Source of the DNA: Akebia trifoliata
Lineage: Eukaryota > Streptophyta > Magnoliopsida > Ranunculales > Lardizabalaceae
Assembly (NCBI GenBank): GCA_017979445.1
Contig: CM030706.1
Coordinates: forward strand, 22,337,884-22,401,883
DNA: 64,000 bases
Reading direction: 5' to 3'
Part shown: positions 32,750 through 45,102 of the stretch, one piece after another
Numbering within the stretch: the first letter of the stretch is position 1
How the letters are laid out: every line of letters begins with the position of its first letter
The notes under the pieces: generated by a model
What the model was told of the DNA's origin: nothing
The model's input: only the letters and a program-made list of their open reading frames with translations
Databases searched by the model: none
Position numbers and translations under genes: made by a program

Positions 32750-32835
32750 GTTTTCACAGACACGCCCTCGTAGATATAGATACGAGGAGAAGTATAGGTA
32801 GAGAGATGAAGAGACGGAGATGTGGAGAGATTCTG

Positions 32836-32844
32836 TATTTATAG
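32836..32844 (-). promoter_or_regulatory. TATA box of the protease pseudogene
   Basis: The minus strand reads CCTATAAATACAG about 90 bases upstream of the ATG. The promoter core is still recognisable, so transcription is possible. Confidence 0.5.
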
Positions 32845-32849
32845 GGCGG

Positions 32850-34109
32850 AGAAAAGGAGATACCTATACAAAAAGATTCATGGAAGATGGAAAGTATTTT
32901 GATTCTACAATGTGAAAAGAAGTAACAACAAATGAGGTAGAGGAGTAGATACGGAGATTCCTAATTAATATCTAATTTATCCTCACAAAAATTGAGGTTT
33001 TCATTCTAATTTTTGCAGTAAATTTTCTAAAGAGATTTAAGCTTTCACACGCGTTCATGCATGTCTGATGGACGAAAATGAAGCGTGTAAATAGTCTGCA
33101 ATTTCAAAAACATTCATTATCTTAGTAGTCTATGTTTTGAATGGCTCTAAACCAACTTCATTGGACAGTCTATAAACAGCTGAGATGGCCAGATATTTCC
33201 TTAGGACCAAGGATATATGTACTGTACTGACCACTAAGAAATCTATACATTTGGTGGATGCGTGTTACTGTTTTAATTTCTTGTGGCACAGGTCCTGGGC
33301 CCATTAACCATATTTTGGTGGACTTACAAAGACATTCAGATTTATTGGTAACTTCTGATTATTAGTTTGATTATTTTTTTATATAGATTATTAACCATTT
33401 AAAAGAAAAATTTGCAAAAAACAAGTTGATCACTTTTGGTACTTAAAACTAAGAGTCTATATGTATAATTAATCAAACTAGTATTTTTTTTTAAATTTTG
33501 TTTTATAGGTTTAACGAGGGGATGTACTGAATATAATGGGTTTATTGGATCCTATTAAATGTGTCACAATGCGCTTCTAGAGAGATGACATCAAACATTT
33601 TATATTAATTAGAAAATATTTTTTACAATAATATTTTAAGGACATGTCCTGCTGTCTGATGAATCTTTCACATTCAATTTTGTTAGGAGAATTTGCAACA
33701 AACTCATTTCCTAGAGTCTGATTTTGACGTGAGTTCTTCGTATGAGAATTTATTGAGGGAGTGAAGAGAGTTGAAACATAGTTTTCAAACTTAGTGCCTA
33801 GTCGCATCTTGATCCCTAACAGGGCCAAGTTGTCTTGTCCAAAACATGTTATTAATTTGGTATCTCACTGTATAATTGGTTTAAATAAATCTATAAATTC
33901 CATCCATTGGATTTCATGTTTATATTGTCCAGACCATATGCTTTTTCACGAGTCATCTAGTCCCTATCCATCCTATAGAATATTATTTGGAGAAAACTAC
34001 CCAAAAAAAAAAAAAAAAAGAAAGGATCAAATTCTTAGTTTTTTTTTTTAATAATTAACAAAGACTTTCAACATTTTTTGCTAATTTTTCCGGAATTTAA
34101 TTTTACAAG
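32850..34109. other. Intergenic sequence
   Basis: No gene supported. Short open frames near 33577-34051 show no domain or codon pattern. Confidence 0.4.
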
Positions 34110-34147
<38 letters not shown>

Positions 34148-34148
34148 G
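34110..34148. repeat. CT then CA microsatellite
   Basis: A run of CT units passes directly into a run of CA units. Confidence 0.95.
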
Positions 34149-34394
34149 ACTCGCAATCGAGGGGATATGCCATGAGTCTAAAAAGCAGCATTAATTAGTT
34201 TCTTTAAATTGGACTAAAATCCGTACGCCTCAAGAAATCCTTTTAAGTTATATTGAGCTTTTGGATCTGAATTATTTGTGGCTAAATCAAGCCCAAGTGC
34301 AAATAAGCAAACCTTTGTTTAATTGCCGGTACAAATTTTAGGAGTAGTTTTAACCGCTAGTAAAAGACATTTATTTTTGTAATGCACCTTAAAG

Positions 34395-34645
34395 ATGGAC
34401 CAACACAACCATCAAATGTTGGGGATAGGGTGTCCCTCAAGAAGGGAAAATTCTTGAGTTCAAGTCCCCTTATTTGCCACTCATATGAATTTATCCTGAC
34501 TTACTTGGTATGTGTGGTTTGTGGAGTATTGCATGTATCCGGGGTATTTGGACGATATATGGTGCTCCCGAATGCCTTACCCTTGCTAGTTGTGCCTATG
34601 GGTCTTCCCCTCGTCATCAAAATAAAATAAAAAATGGACCAACAT
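34395..34645 (+). mobile_element. SINE with target site duplication and A-rich tail
   Basis: The element (about 34406-34633) is flanked by ATGGACCAACA at both ends (34395-34405, 34634-34644). A B-box-like AGTTCAAGTCCC lies near its start (34457-34468); the A box is degraded. It ends in CATCAAAATAAAATAAAAA. This is the signature of a retroposed tRNA-derived SINE. The ORF across it is not real. Confidence 0.65.
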
Positions 34646-35160
34646 GATCAAGTAAGTCAAGTGAGTTTCTTGGCTAAGTCCGAAATAGGAGCACGAAGAG
34701 TTCCAAACATCCAATCCATCCATATTGTGTAGTGGCTTCCCTGTATGCAATCGTGAATGTTCGTTGTCAATATGGCTTTCTTGAATAAGGGAATGATCTG
34801 AGTTATGAAATGGATTTGCACAAGGAAGAGTGTTATCACATTAGGCGTTGCTTGTAATATCTCGTCCTAAACAAGACTTAACAAGTCGATAAGTTATAAA
34901 TTGTGAAAAGGTCATAATAGATTATGCCACTTAAAACAAAATGAGATTTTGGTTTCTATTTATTGGGATAGGGGTATGGAAAAGATTAGTTTTCGTAGTC
35001 TATGGATCACTTAGATAAATGTCGTGATTCATGATAATATGGTGCGCAATATTTATAGTTGATTAATACGTGATCTGTACTTTGGAAATCATCATATAGA
35101 CATCATGCCTTTCAAATATACTTAGCTATATATATTAACCAATTGTAAAAAAATCTTGCT
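34646..35160. other. Intergenic sequence
   Basis: Nothing recognisable. Confidence 0.4.
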
Positions 35161-35230
35161 AAGAAGAATGCGCCTATTTTTTTGGAAGGTACTGGGGGTA
35201 TTTAGCGGTCCCCCAGCCGACAAAAGAAGG

Positions 35231-36120
35231 TTACAATCTCACCGAGGATTTGACCAAGGCATCCTCATTTAAAATGGTAAGAAGTTGAGTTGGGAACTCA
35301 GAAGGAGACAAAGTTGAACTTTGAAAGGATCTAAACCACGTCACTAGGAAGTCAACAGCCTTGTTTGTTTCTCTATAGATGAACAAGAATCTGATGTCTT
35401 GAAAGGACCTTGAGAGCTCCTTAATAGAGTTGATCATCTGCCTTGCATACCAAGGCATAACTACTTGACCTGAGATAAATTGGACAACAAGCTTAGAATC
35501 AGAGTCCATACACAGCTTGTTACCTTGTAAGGAGATAGTCAACTTCAACCCTTCTTAAATAACCCGAAGCTCATGCATTACATTGTCTCCCATAGTGCAA
35601 CTAGCATGAGCTGCTAGAGGAGACCCTTGATCATCCCTTACAATGGTCTTTTGGCCCCCATAGTGCCCTCTAAGAGACCCATTTGTATTAAGAGTGTGCC
35701 AATCCCAATGAGGCTTTTTCCACTGGCACCTAATACACTCATTGTGATAGAATGTCACATTAATAGCCCAAGAGTAAAAAAACTGTCTAGAATAAGGCAT
35801 GTCTTCAACCTTTAACATTAAGTAAGAGAACCTCATTCAAACATCATTAGTGATTAGCTTTTTGACCTGACTAACTGGCAAGTATTCATTTGGGAAGATT
35901 CTTTGGTATCTTTCTGTCCATACATGGTAAATGAATGCACAAAAACTACTTCTTTTAACCTCAATGACTCTGTCATTACCCTTCGTATTTCTTGTAATCC
36001 ACTCAATTTCGAAGTCCCATTAAGAAAGAACTCTATAAGTGAGGGATCTTTTGAGAACATTGATTCATATATGTTTGGTGAAGGGACATGAGCAGAAACG
36101 ATGGTCTTTATTTTCTTCAT
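35231..36120 (-). pseudogene. LINE C-terminal linker and RNase H domain
   Basis: The RNase H domain (RVT_3 type) starts WHTLNTNGSLRGHYGG, where the first catalytic Asp of the usual NTDGS has become Asn. It continues MDSDSKLVVQFI with the later Asp retained, then YRETNKAVDFL with the final acidic residue. A stop near 35553 divides it. Upstream, the linker reads FIYHVWTERYQRIF in another frame. Plant L1 elements acquired such an archaea-like RNase H at the C-terminus. This copy looks inactive. Confidence 0.75.
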
Positions 36121-36192
36121 TTACGCAACAATAGACATAAGAGGCCTAATTAAACTTATCTCTCCTGACTAACCAATCTTGGGTTTTAAGAC

Positions 36193-37896
36193 TGTAAAAT
36201 CTTGAGTTTTCGATTTGTATCTCGAGGAAAAATAAATAGTGGAATTTTGAGAAAATCTTGAAAGTGAGACTTAGGATAAAACTGTAAGATTTTTTTGGGA
36301 TCATTTTTAATGAAATCTGACCTTACCATTGGATTCAGAATGATTAAAAAACATACCTTAACCTATAAGCACGCTTAAATACTAGTCTGAACAGAAAAAT
36401 TACAAAATCCTCGATTATCGAGTCGGATCAAGCTAAAATAATGACTTTTTGCTAGAGCAAGAATTGTTAAGATTTGATCATACCATTGAGTTCGTAACAA
36501 AAAATTATAGAAAATGCACTATTTACTTGTCATTTTTGGAGATTAAAAAGTCAAATTATCGTTAAAAACTAAAACGACGTCAATTTTAGGGTCTCATTGG
36601 GCCAAAAATGTAAATTTTTATTAGAGACATAATTTGTAGAAATTGATTACATCATTAGATCCGGAATGAAAAATTAGAAAAAATAGAATATTCATTTATC
36701 ACTTTTGAAGTTCGGACGGTCAAGTTATTATCAAACGAAACAATAGGTAAAATATCGATTTCATCCCAAAAATTTATATAAATAAATTTTAAAAAATTTT
36801 CACTATTCATCGTCATTTTAAACCATCAAAAATTAGCCAACATTTTTTTAAAAATTTTATTTTTTCTCGAGTTTCAAACTCAGATTCACCGCGAACAGTC
36901 CATCTTCGACCTCCGACGCCGAAAGGAAAAAGGTCCGCAGTTTCGGCATCTACAAAACCCACCCAATTTCTTCTCATTTCCTCTTCTCTTTCACCTCGTA
37001 TCATCAAAAATCAGCCGTATATATATATATATATATACGGGGATTTCGTAACTTCGACCTCAGATTTCATCTATTTTGGGGTCAAATCGTCCTCTGTCGG
37101 AGAAGGGAGAAAGGATGACGGCATCGAAATCTTCGAAACTATTGGGCTAGATTCAAAAATCAGTTATCTCGAAGTTTGATTATCTCGATTTTCGTGCCAA
37201 TCATCTCGATTTTCTCATATGTGCTTCGATCATCTTGCACAGACATTATAAGGAACTTTCAATTTCTATTACGTAGATTGTGAAAATTGCATTTAAGATT
37301 TTATTAAAAATTTATGATGTGTTTATAAAAAATAAAATTCAATTGATTATTTTAAATTCACGCCAGAACTTGCATATTTGATATGTTTAATTATATTTTA
37401 TAACAAATTATACGTGGGTAGGATATTTCATCGGGTAATTTCCGTTAGTTGGGTCCTGTGCACCGCTCGAACCCCATTTTGATCTAAATTTTGTATATTT
37501 TCAATGTTATTAAAAAAATGAATTTCATAGTTGAAAAAATGATTTAATATTCAATGAACTCATATTGAGTTGATGAATATCAAAAAGTGAATATCTTGTT
37601 TGAAAGATTGAAAACTATGCAAATTGAAAAAAATAAAAGGGAAAAGGGGATGAAACGGTAAAATGTAAGAATCACCCGAGGGGTGATGTTTGCATTTTAC
37701 ATTGTAATGCTGTATGTAGGTTGGTGAAGGGATATCCAAGGATAATGATTGGTTGCATGTTTATTTAAATTATGTTGGCGTAGAGGCTCCAAGTTCTGTA
37801 TTTATTTTAGGCCGGGTGACCACAATTGCATGGTAGGAAACTGGATATTTATTATCAACCTTGTATTGTTAATTTCTTTTTTTTTTTTCAAATGAA

Positions 37897-37935
<39 letters not shown>

Positions 37936-38393
37936 TATTTTGTGAGCTGTTAAAGAGTGTGAATACCTAAAGGGATAGTGCATCATATCATCCGGAGTGG
38001 TGTACTATCTTGGGATGTACGGTAGGGACAGCCAAACTCATACGCTGTATGAGACGCGTATGAGAGTTGTGTCACAACTGGAATTTGGGTTTATTCATCT
38101 CTATTTTTTACCAGTGAACTTGTAATGTAAAGGTGGTCGTATACGAATGGTTTGTATATTTGGGAATCACATGCGCGTCTGATAGTTATAAACGAAGATG
38201 ATTAGTCAGTGATCACTAGTTATTATATTTTGTATGTATATACAGGATATTATGAATGTTGTTTATCAGGTGTAGGTTGAACGCCTTAGAATGCTAACAT
38301 AAACAGAGGAGACCATGCCGAAATTTCGAGGTGCCACTTTGTGCCTCGAGATTTGACATGGGGCTTTGTGTTAGCGTTTGGCGGGGCGCCACA
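36193..38393 (+). mobile_element. Solo LTR of the Tekay-like family, inside the LINE
   Basis: It runs from TGTAAAATC to GGGGCGCCACA and is homologous to 13616-20327. No PBS or interior follows. Flanks are AAGAC on the left and GAGAT on the right, which fit a GAGAC duplication with one transition on each side. Compared with the other copy, about 800 bp are missing at about 38219, between two CACTA(A/G) motifs. A TA microsatellite lies at about 37903-37930, and a TATATATA promoter motif at about 37018-37035. Confidence 0.75.
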
Positions 38394-40384
38394 GAGATTG
38401 CCACTAAAGCATAACCAAGAGATAAAACGGTGTTTGGGGACCACTTTGTTGTTCCAAACAATCTTGGCCCAATATTTACTATTAGCTTGTTGACAAAGAA
38501 AAAAATATGCCAAAGAGGTAGTGTAAGTCCCAGTGGAATCGGCAATCCATACAACCTTATCCTCTTTAGAATCCACTATTTCCATCTAAGCGATCTCCTG
38601 CTAGATTGAATTTAGAGCCTCTAATCCAGATCAAGGCATCACCCATTCTATATTCCTAATAAGAACTCTCACCTTAGCCTTCACATTAATTCTCAAGTCA
38701 TGAGTTAACTTTATTGGGAAGTTGTCGAATAGGATCCCATTCGAAGTTTATGGGTCATGCCATAGATTTGTATCAAACCCATTTCCTATAACATATTTGA
38801 AGGCATTTAGCACATCCCTCCTAGCTTTAAGAAGTTTTTTTCATACCCAAAAAACTCATGTAGTTGTTGTGGAAGTCCATAAGTACTTCCCTTTAAGCTT
38901 GTTTGCATGCATCCATTGTGCCTAAAGGTTCTCTTTGTCTGCTGCAAGGGTTCATAGGTGCCCTGAGGTCGTAGCTCTATTCCAAGTTTCCAAGTTTTCG
39001 ATTCCTAGTCCCCCCTCTTCCTTTGGCTTACAAATTCTGCTTTGTTCCAACTAATCGCGTGGTGTTTAACTTTTGCGGTTGTGCAACCCAAAGAAATCTT
39101 GCACATACTTGGCTGATGATCTTTTTCGGCAATAAAAAGTTGGATGCCCAAAAAATGCTTATACTACCAAGAGAGATTCTAATGAGCTCCAATCTGCCTG
39201 CATAAGAAAGCAAATTACCTTTTCAAGATCAAATTTTAAGATTAATTTAATCAATTAAAGGCTCACAATCGCGCACACTAAGCTTTGAAGGGATGACAGG
39301 GATTCCTAAGTATTTGAGAGGAAGACTTCCTTTTCTCCAACCCATCTTAATTGAGATAGCTTCCTTAAGAGAAAGAGGCACATTCGAGAAGAACAATTTG
39401 CTCTTAGTTTCATTTGCTTGAAGGCCAGCAAACTCCATAAAAAAGTCTAGAGTATCTTTGAGGGCAACAGTTGAACTGATATTACCTTTGAAGAACACCA
39501 ACAAGTCGTCATCAAAGCATAAGTGAGAGATAGATGATTCTTGCATTTGTTATGAAGGTTGAAGAGACCAGATTGAACTTTTTTTTTTGTCTAGTTTAGC
39601 AAAAAAACGCTTCCATGATCATAACAAAAATATAAGGAGAGTTGGTGTCTCCCTATTTGATAACCCTTTTCCCTTCTAAGTACCCCTGAAGTCTCCCATT
39701 AACCGATATGGAATTCCTAGTGGTAGAAACACATTCCATAACCCACTTTGTAAATCTAGAAGGGAAGTTAAATTGTTTATCGTTGCTTCAATTGTTGTCC
39801 ACTTCACATTGTCATAAGCCTTTTGGAGATCTATCTTGGCATCGCTTTTGGACCCCTACTATGCCTATGAAAGTTTCTAATAATTTCATGCAAGAGCAAG
39901 ATATTGTTAGAAATTCTTTTTCCACCAATGAAGGCAGATTGGTTAAGGCTTATAAGGTTGTTAAGGACGACCTTCAATCTATTTGCAAGAATCTTGGATA
40001 TGCATTTGTGTAGAACATTGCAGCAAGCAATGTGTCTATAGTCCCTTAGGCTGTCAGGCATACTAATCTTAGGAATAAGGTTAGGTCTGTCGAGTTAACT
40101 TCATTTACAGGTCTCCCATTCTTGAAGAGGTTCCCAATAACAAGATTGACCTTAGGCCCCACTACGTTCCAACATTTCTGATAAAAATATGCAAGGAATC
40201 CATCTGGGCTAGGAACTTTATCCTTATTCATAGAGAATAGAGTAGTTGTAATCTCATCCTCTCTCACCTCCGCCTCCAAACTTTGAGCTTGCTGTGCATT
40301 AATTTTTTTTGAGAAGTCCAGACCAAGGTTGCCGTTGTTCGAATGGTGGGTTTCACCTAATGAGTTCTTGAAGTAATTCATCAC
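38394..40384 (-). pseudogene. LINE reverse transcriptase and zf-RVT region
   Basis: Fragments in several frames follow RT order. SPDGFLAYFYQKCW is the first RT block (40384-40046), then DYRHIACCNVLHKCISKILANRL and LNQSAFIGGKRI (40061-39831). SHLCFDDDLLVF is the catalytic box, with FDDD instead of the usual FADD (39546-39247). LPLKYLGIPV is the thumb-side block, and LSYAGRLELI then FLLPKKII follow (39213-39028). The zf-RVT part reads WIADSTGTYTTSLAYFF and IVWNNKVVPKHRF. Stops and shifts separate them. Confidence 0.8.
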
Positions 40385-40788
40385 TTCCTCATCAATATCA
40401 TTTATATCAAATATGACTTTTCCATCCTCAAGAGTTAGTCTCTAGGTTCTATTCCTTTGTCTTCTAGCATTCACAAATTGATAAAAGAATTTGGAATTAG
40501 AGTCTCTAAGATTCAGCCACTACTCTCTAGCTTTCTGCCTTAGTGAAGCTTCTTCTATTCTGGCCTTACAAGAAAACTCTTTAAGATCCTCCCTCCCTTG
40601 GCTGATTAGATGAGGGTTGGTTGGGTTACTTTGAAGATCAGTTTGGATGTTTTCAAGCTTTTCCCTAGCCTTATTCACCTCTTCATAATATTTTTGAATC
40701 TAGTTTTGCTCAAATCTTTGAGGGCATTCTTAGCATTCTTTAGTTTTAGAATAACTTTCAGCATATGATTAGCTCTAACAGGTAAGCT

Positions 40789-41142
40789 CTAGGCATTAAA
40801 CATGGTTTGCAAAAACATATGATCATCAACCCAATGGTTAAAAAACTTGAATGGTCTTTTCCTTTCTTCAAGAGGTCTAGAAGTGGTAATCACCATAAGA
40901 TAATGATCGGAGATGCTATTAGTCTTGAATACAACCTCTGATTCATTGAAAATATTGATCCAAAGGAGATTAACTAGCACTTTGTCCAGTTTTGAAATTT
41001 TTTTGCCATGCCCTTGATTATTGCACCAAGTGAATCTGCATCCTGAAGCCTTAAGATAAAAAATATCCACTTTATAAAAACAATCCGCAATTCCCTTAGC
41101 TACAATTGGTTCAAGACATTTTACAACCATCTTGCCATCCAT
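40789..41142 (-). pseudogene. LINE endonuclease, C-terminal part
   Basis: APE-type endonuclease that nicks the target in LINE retrotransposition. Visible blocks are SGCRFTWCNNQGHGKKISKL, DKVLVN and NSISDHYLMV; the SDH motif is a catalytic hallmark. The N-terminal half is not readable. Confidence 0.75.
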
Positions 41143-41669
41143 TTTTTTTGGTTTTGTATAGATGAGTTTCTCTCCCCCCTAGTAGAAGCTTTACCACTGA
41201 CAATTGAAGCCTAAGACTTATTGGTTCTCCGAGGATATGAATGAATGATTTCCACTTCTTCTCGTCTAGTTCCCTCCTTCTTCAAGGCCTTTTGGTTTAA
41301 AAAATCTTTTCTAATATCTTGGCTTTGGTTCCTAGGATTCTCTGCAGTACTTGAGTGTTATCTATTTTTTTATTATCTCGATTTTCAACATTTTCACAAC
41401 TTGTGATTTGTAAGCATTCATGTCCCCAATAACTTTTCCAGATTGTTTTTGGTTGCTGCCTTTAGTATATTTGGCGTTGTCATTTTCAGTAGGCTTTACT
41501 CCAGTTCTTGTTGCCTCACTAGCTCCATAACGAGAGACGAATCCATCTAGTTCTGCCCATTGTTGTCAATCCACAGAATCCCAAGTTGTTGTTGCACCAA
41601 CCAAATCAATATCTGTTACCTCCTTTGCCCAAGATTTCATAGGGCCTAAGTTGTCATCGTTAGCCATAT
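41143..41669 (-). pseudogene. LINE N-terminal frame
   Basis: From 41669 the minus strand reads MANDDNLGPMKSWAKEV, with a TGA about 34 codons in, then QWAELDGFVSRYGAS. It precedes the endonuclease and probably belongs to ORF1 or the ORF1-ORF2 junction. Between 40385 and 40788, LINE coding sequence continues but is heavily broken. Confidence 0.4.
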
Positions 41670-41675
41670 GGTGGG

Positions 41676-42051
41676 GTGAGGATCAGGGGTGGAGCCAAGA
41701 TTTTCTTCTAGTGGGGGCAAACTATGGTTTGTTGTATAGTTGAAGAACTTGAAGCTGAATGGTTTTAGGGAAAAATTTAGAGGTTTTTGGTTAGATGTTG
41801 AAGAATATGATATTTATATGATTTCCAATTAGTATATGAGAAGGCCCGTCAAGAGGCAATGTCATCAACACAAAATTGAAAGGGGGGGGGGGAATTGGAG
41901 GGAAGTGAGGGTGTGGGGGCAAATGGGGAGAGAAGTGAGGGAGTGAGGACAAAAGGGGCATGTAATTAGTTGAAAATATAGGCGTGTCTCAAAGTTCTGT
42001 GAGGACAATTGCCCCCACCAACTTTTTACTAGCTCTGCCCTTGGTGAGGAT
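41676..42051. mobile_element. hAT MITE with perfect 8-bp TSD
   Basis: The element spans 41684-42043. The left end is CAGGGGTGGAGCCAAG; the right end (reverse complement) is CAAGGGCAGAGCTAGT. Both are flanked by GTGAGGAT (41676-41683, 42044-42051). It holds a run of ten G at about 41882. It encodes nothing and depends on a hAT transposase in trans. It is inserted in the LINE. Confidence 0.85.
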
Positions 42052-42160
42052 CCCATCCTTCCTTCAGCTCTACTAAAACTTCGGAGGTGTCGTCTCCATC
42101 TGTTGATGTCGCTTCTTACTTTGTTTAGGTGATCTTAAGAGGCTTAGATACCTCGGTTAA

Positions 42161-42602
42161 AAAAAAAAATACAATTAGAGCCGATGTATTTGAGCAATAT
42201 GAGAGAGTTGTCTTGATTTTATTATGAGAGAGTTATGTCACGCCACTAAGTATTTTCTATTTATCCACTTATGCGGATTTCAGAGGTCATGATGGGAAGC
42301 AGAAATTGAAAAAAAAATTCTTTCCCCCTTCACTATAGAAGAGTATTTTTCTTAGGTGCTTTTTTTTAAAAGCTCTATAAAGACAATATCAGGAAAAAAG
42401 ATTATAGAAGAATTAATTAGATTGATCAAAATATATGGTATAGTTAAGTGTTATTCAAATTCTTTATTTATTTCTCTTATCACCAATAAGTTTAATTTCT
42501 TGTACAAAATTATATCCAATATCTTGATCATCAATTGGACAAGTTTCTTCCTTTTATGATCTCAAAAGAATTTGAACATCTATGACAATATTATTGTGGC
42601 AT
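42161..42602. other. Intergenic sequence
   Basis: AT-rich; no gene is supported. Confidence 0.4.
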
Positions 42603-44090
42603 TGAAAGCGCCCTCGATCCGCTGGGTGCGAGGATCCACTTTTGATTTTTGAGGTTTGGAAGTCGCCATCTAGTTATTACGGTCTAGGAACCGAACATTG
42701 AATCTAAAAGGAAAATAATACTAATCTACGAAAGAAAATACGGGTCCGGGGATCACGTTACGGGGTTGGAAGGTGTTAGGCACCAACCCCGCCCGGCAAA
42801 CGCCGGTCTCTACTATTCCCCAAAGAAGATTACATTGCTAAAAGACCTAAAACAAATAAATAAAATTATAAAAAAAATAAAAAAAAATTTACCTTGATGA
42901 TTGCAATAATGGTTCCCTCAGATCTGACGGAGAGATTCCTTGCTTGTGATTCCTTACTTCGTTTCCGTCACTAGATCCGTTTCTGATCTTCTAAGATGAA
43001 ATATCTTATTCCTAGATCTGAGTGTTTTTTATTTTTTGATGAATTTTTAGGTTTCTTAGAAGGATTTCTGGGTGTTTTTTGAGCTAAAATTGGGGTATGG
43101 ATGTTAAGTAAGGAATTAGGACTTCAAAATTAGGGTTTTGGCAAGGTTGGGGAGGCTTCTTGACTTACTTTTTCTAGGGCTTATTTTAACCTATGAAAAT
43201 AGGTTGTAGAGACCCTTATTTATAGATTTTTTTAAGAGTTTTTTAGATAGAGTTAGAGTTAGACTATGTTTCTTCTTTTAGATAGTTTTAGAGTTTAATT
43301 ATGCTTCTATTAGATAGTTTTAGAGTTCAATTATGTTTCTTCTTTTAGATAGTTTTAGAGTTTAATTAGAATTCTATTAAGGTTTTGACTTAAGTCTCAC
43401 TTGATTAACTTGATTTTAGGGTTTTGACTTAAGTCTCATTTGATTGACTTTAATTTTAATTAGGATTTAACTTTACATTAATTAATATTTTAATTATTAA
43501 TTTCAAAATTTTTAATTATTAAAATTGTAAAATTATCGTTTTGCCCTCAAAGAGGACTTTTTGCGTTTTAAATCGTTTTTCAATGTTCCAAGATGTTTTG
43601 GAATCGATTTTTCGTAAGGAATTCAATGGGAATATTGGTTTGTGTCATTTATGAAATTTTTTGTGCGAAATGGTCTTGAAATTTATGAAGGGCATTTTCA
43701 TAATTTTGTCAAATTTTGTGAAAATTGGTAAAATAGTTTATTTGGTTTCGATTTGTTGTTTTATGTGTTCGAAAGGATTTTCTTCAGCGTAATGTGCGCT
43801 CTAGGATTATTTTGAGGTTAGGGGTATTTTGGTAATTTGGTCATTTTTTAGTGATTTTTATTGTGAAACTTCTTTTTTTCTGTAAAATGATGATTTCTAG
43901 GCTTTTGGGGTTATATTTTTCTAGCGTGGCACGGTTTTTAAAGTTTTATTAGTTTGAGATACCTGATCTGAATTTTCAAAATATGTCTAGTAACAAATAA
44001 AGTATTGGAATAAACATCCATTATTGGGAACCGTTGCAATCGAATTGATGAGTTGATTAATCAGGCGAGTGCAAAAATAGAGTGTCTAAA
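42603..44090 (-). repeat. Tat/Ogre 3' LTR
   Basis: About 1.49 kb. On the minus strand it starts T(T/G)TAGACACTC at 44090, just after a polypurine tract, and ends GGCGCTTTCA at 42603. Near that end it has the conserved GGTGCCTAACACCTTCC block and a GGCGACTTCC motif, shared with the solo LTR at 16027-19735. A minus-strand TATA box (CTATAAATA) lies at about 43217-43226. A loose repeat of TTAGATAGTTTTAGAGTT, about 47 bp in period, occupies 43230-43385. Confidence 0.7.
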
Positions 44091-44105
44091 GATGCCCCTC
44101 TTTGA
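44091..44105 (-). other. Tat/Ogre polypurine tract
   Basis: The minus strand reads TCAAAGAGGGGCATC immediately before the LTR start, the usual arrangement at an Ogre/Tat 3' LTR. Confidence 0.65.
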
Positions 44106-44396
44106 CAGAGGGTTGAAGCAAACTAGATAGCAAATCCATTTTGGTAGATAGTGCGATATCCGAATGCCAAAGCTAGTGACAGTTCATTTTGCAGCCTGAT
44201 TTAACACTTCGTCTAGACGTTCAGATCTTTAAGGGCGAGCTCTCCCCGAACTAAAACTTGTCAGGTCCTTGAGCTCGAGCTTTCACTGACAACGTCAGAT
44301 CCTTGAATTTTAGAAAATTCTTCTTGACTAATGGAACAAATGTGCACATGTGTACACTTAAAATCTGAGATAAATCTCAGAGGGTTTAAGTAAAAA

Positions 44397-45102
44397 CTGA
44401 GTAAAATCCGAGAAAACCCTCGGTGGCAACTAGTTGAGCATAATTCGAGCAAACCCTCGGTGGCAACTGGCTGAGCATAATCCAAGCAAACCCTCGACGA
44501 CAATTGGCTGAGTATAATCTGAGCAAACCCTCGGCAGCATCTGGCTGAGCATAATCTGAGCAAATTCTCAGTGGCAACTGGCTGACCATAAACCGAGCAA
44601 ACCCTCGGTGGCATTTAGCTGAGCATAATCCGAGCAAACCCTCGACGACAACTGGCTGAGCATAATCATAATCCGAGCAAACCCTTGGTGGCAATTGGCT
44701 GAGCATAATCCGAGCAAACCCTCGGCGGCATCTGACTGAGTATAATCCGAGCAAACCCATGGTGGCAATTGGCTAAGCATAATCCGAGCAAATCCTCAGC
44801 GGTATCTGGTTGAACATAATCCGAGAAAACCCTCGGCGGCATATGGCTGAGTATAATCCGAGCAAACCCTCTGCAGTAACTAGCTAGTATAATCCGAGTA
44901 AACCTTTGGTGGCAACTGGTTGAGCATAATCCGAGTAAACCCTCAACGGTAACTGGCTGAGCATAATCCGAGCAAACCCTTGGCGGCAACTGGCTGAGCA
45001 TAATCCGAGTAAACCCTTGGTAGCAACTGGCTGAGCATAATCCGAACAAACCCTCAACGTCAACTGGCTAAGCATAATCCGAGCAAACCCTCGACAGCAT
45101 CT
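44397..45102. repeat. 37-bp minisatellite, about 19 copies
   Basis: The unit is CTGAGCATAATCCGAGCAAA followed by CCCTCGGCGGCAACTGG, with small changes between copies. Because 37 is not a multiple of 3, every minus-strand frame passes through all three phases of the unit and stays open, giving a false 37-residue protein repeat. It lies in the 3' noncoding region of the Tat/Ogre element. The overlapping long ORFs here should not be read as proteins. Confidence 0.9.

Larger units (their letters stand above)
35161..42160 (-). mobile_element. L1-type LINE with C-terminal RNase H, decayed and twice interrupted
   Basis: Minus-strand order: N-terminal frame (42160-41143), endonuclease (about 41142-40790), reverse transcriptase (about 40384-39028), zinc-finger zf-RVT region (38585-38394), linker (36192-35854), RNase H (35836-35231) and 3' UTR to the A-run at about 35174. 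A 2.2-kb solo LTR (36193-38393) splits the zf-RVT/linker part, and a hAT MITE (41684-42043) splits the N-terminal part. Many stops and shifts are present. The 5' boundary at about 42160 is uncertain. Removing the insertions gives about 4.4 kb, slightly short for a plant L1. Confidence 0.8.

Noticed and set aside
33577..34051. Short overlapping ORFs on both strands
   Set aside because: No start context, domain or codon bias; expected by chance in this AT-rich sequence.
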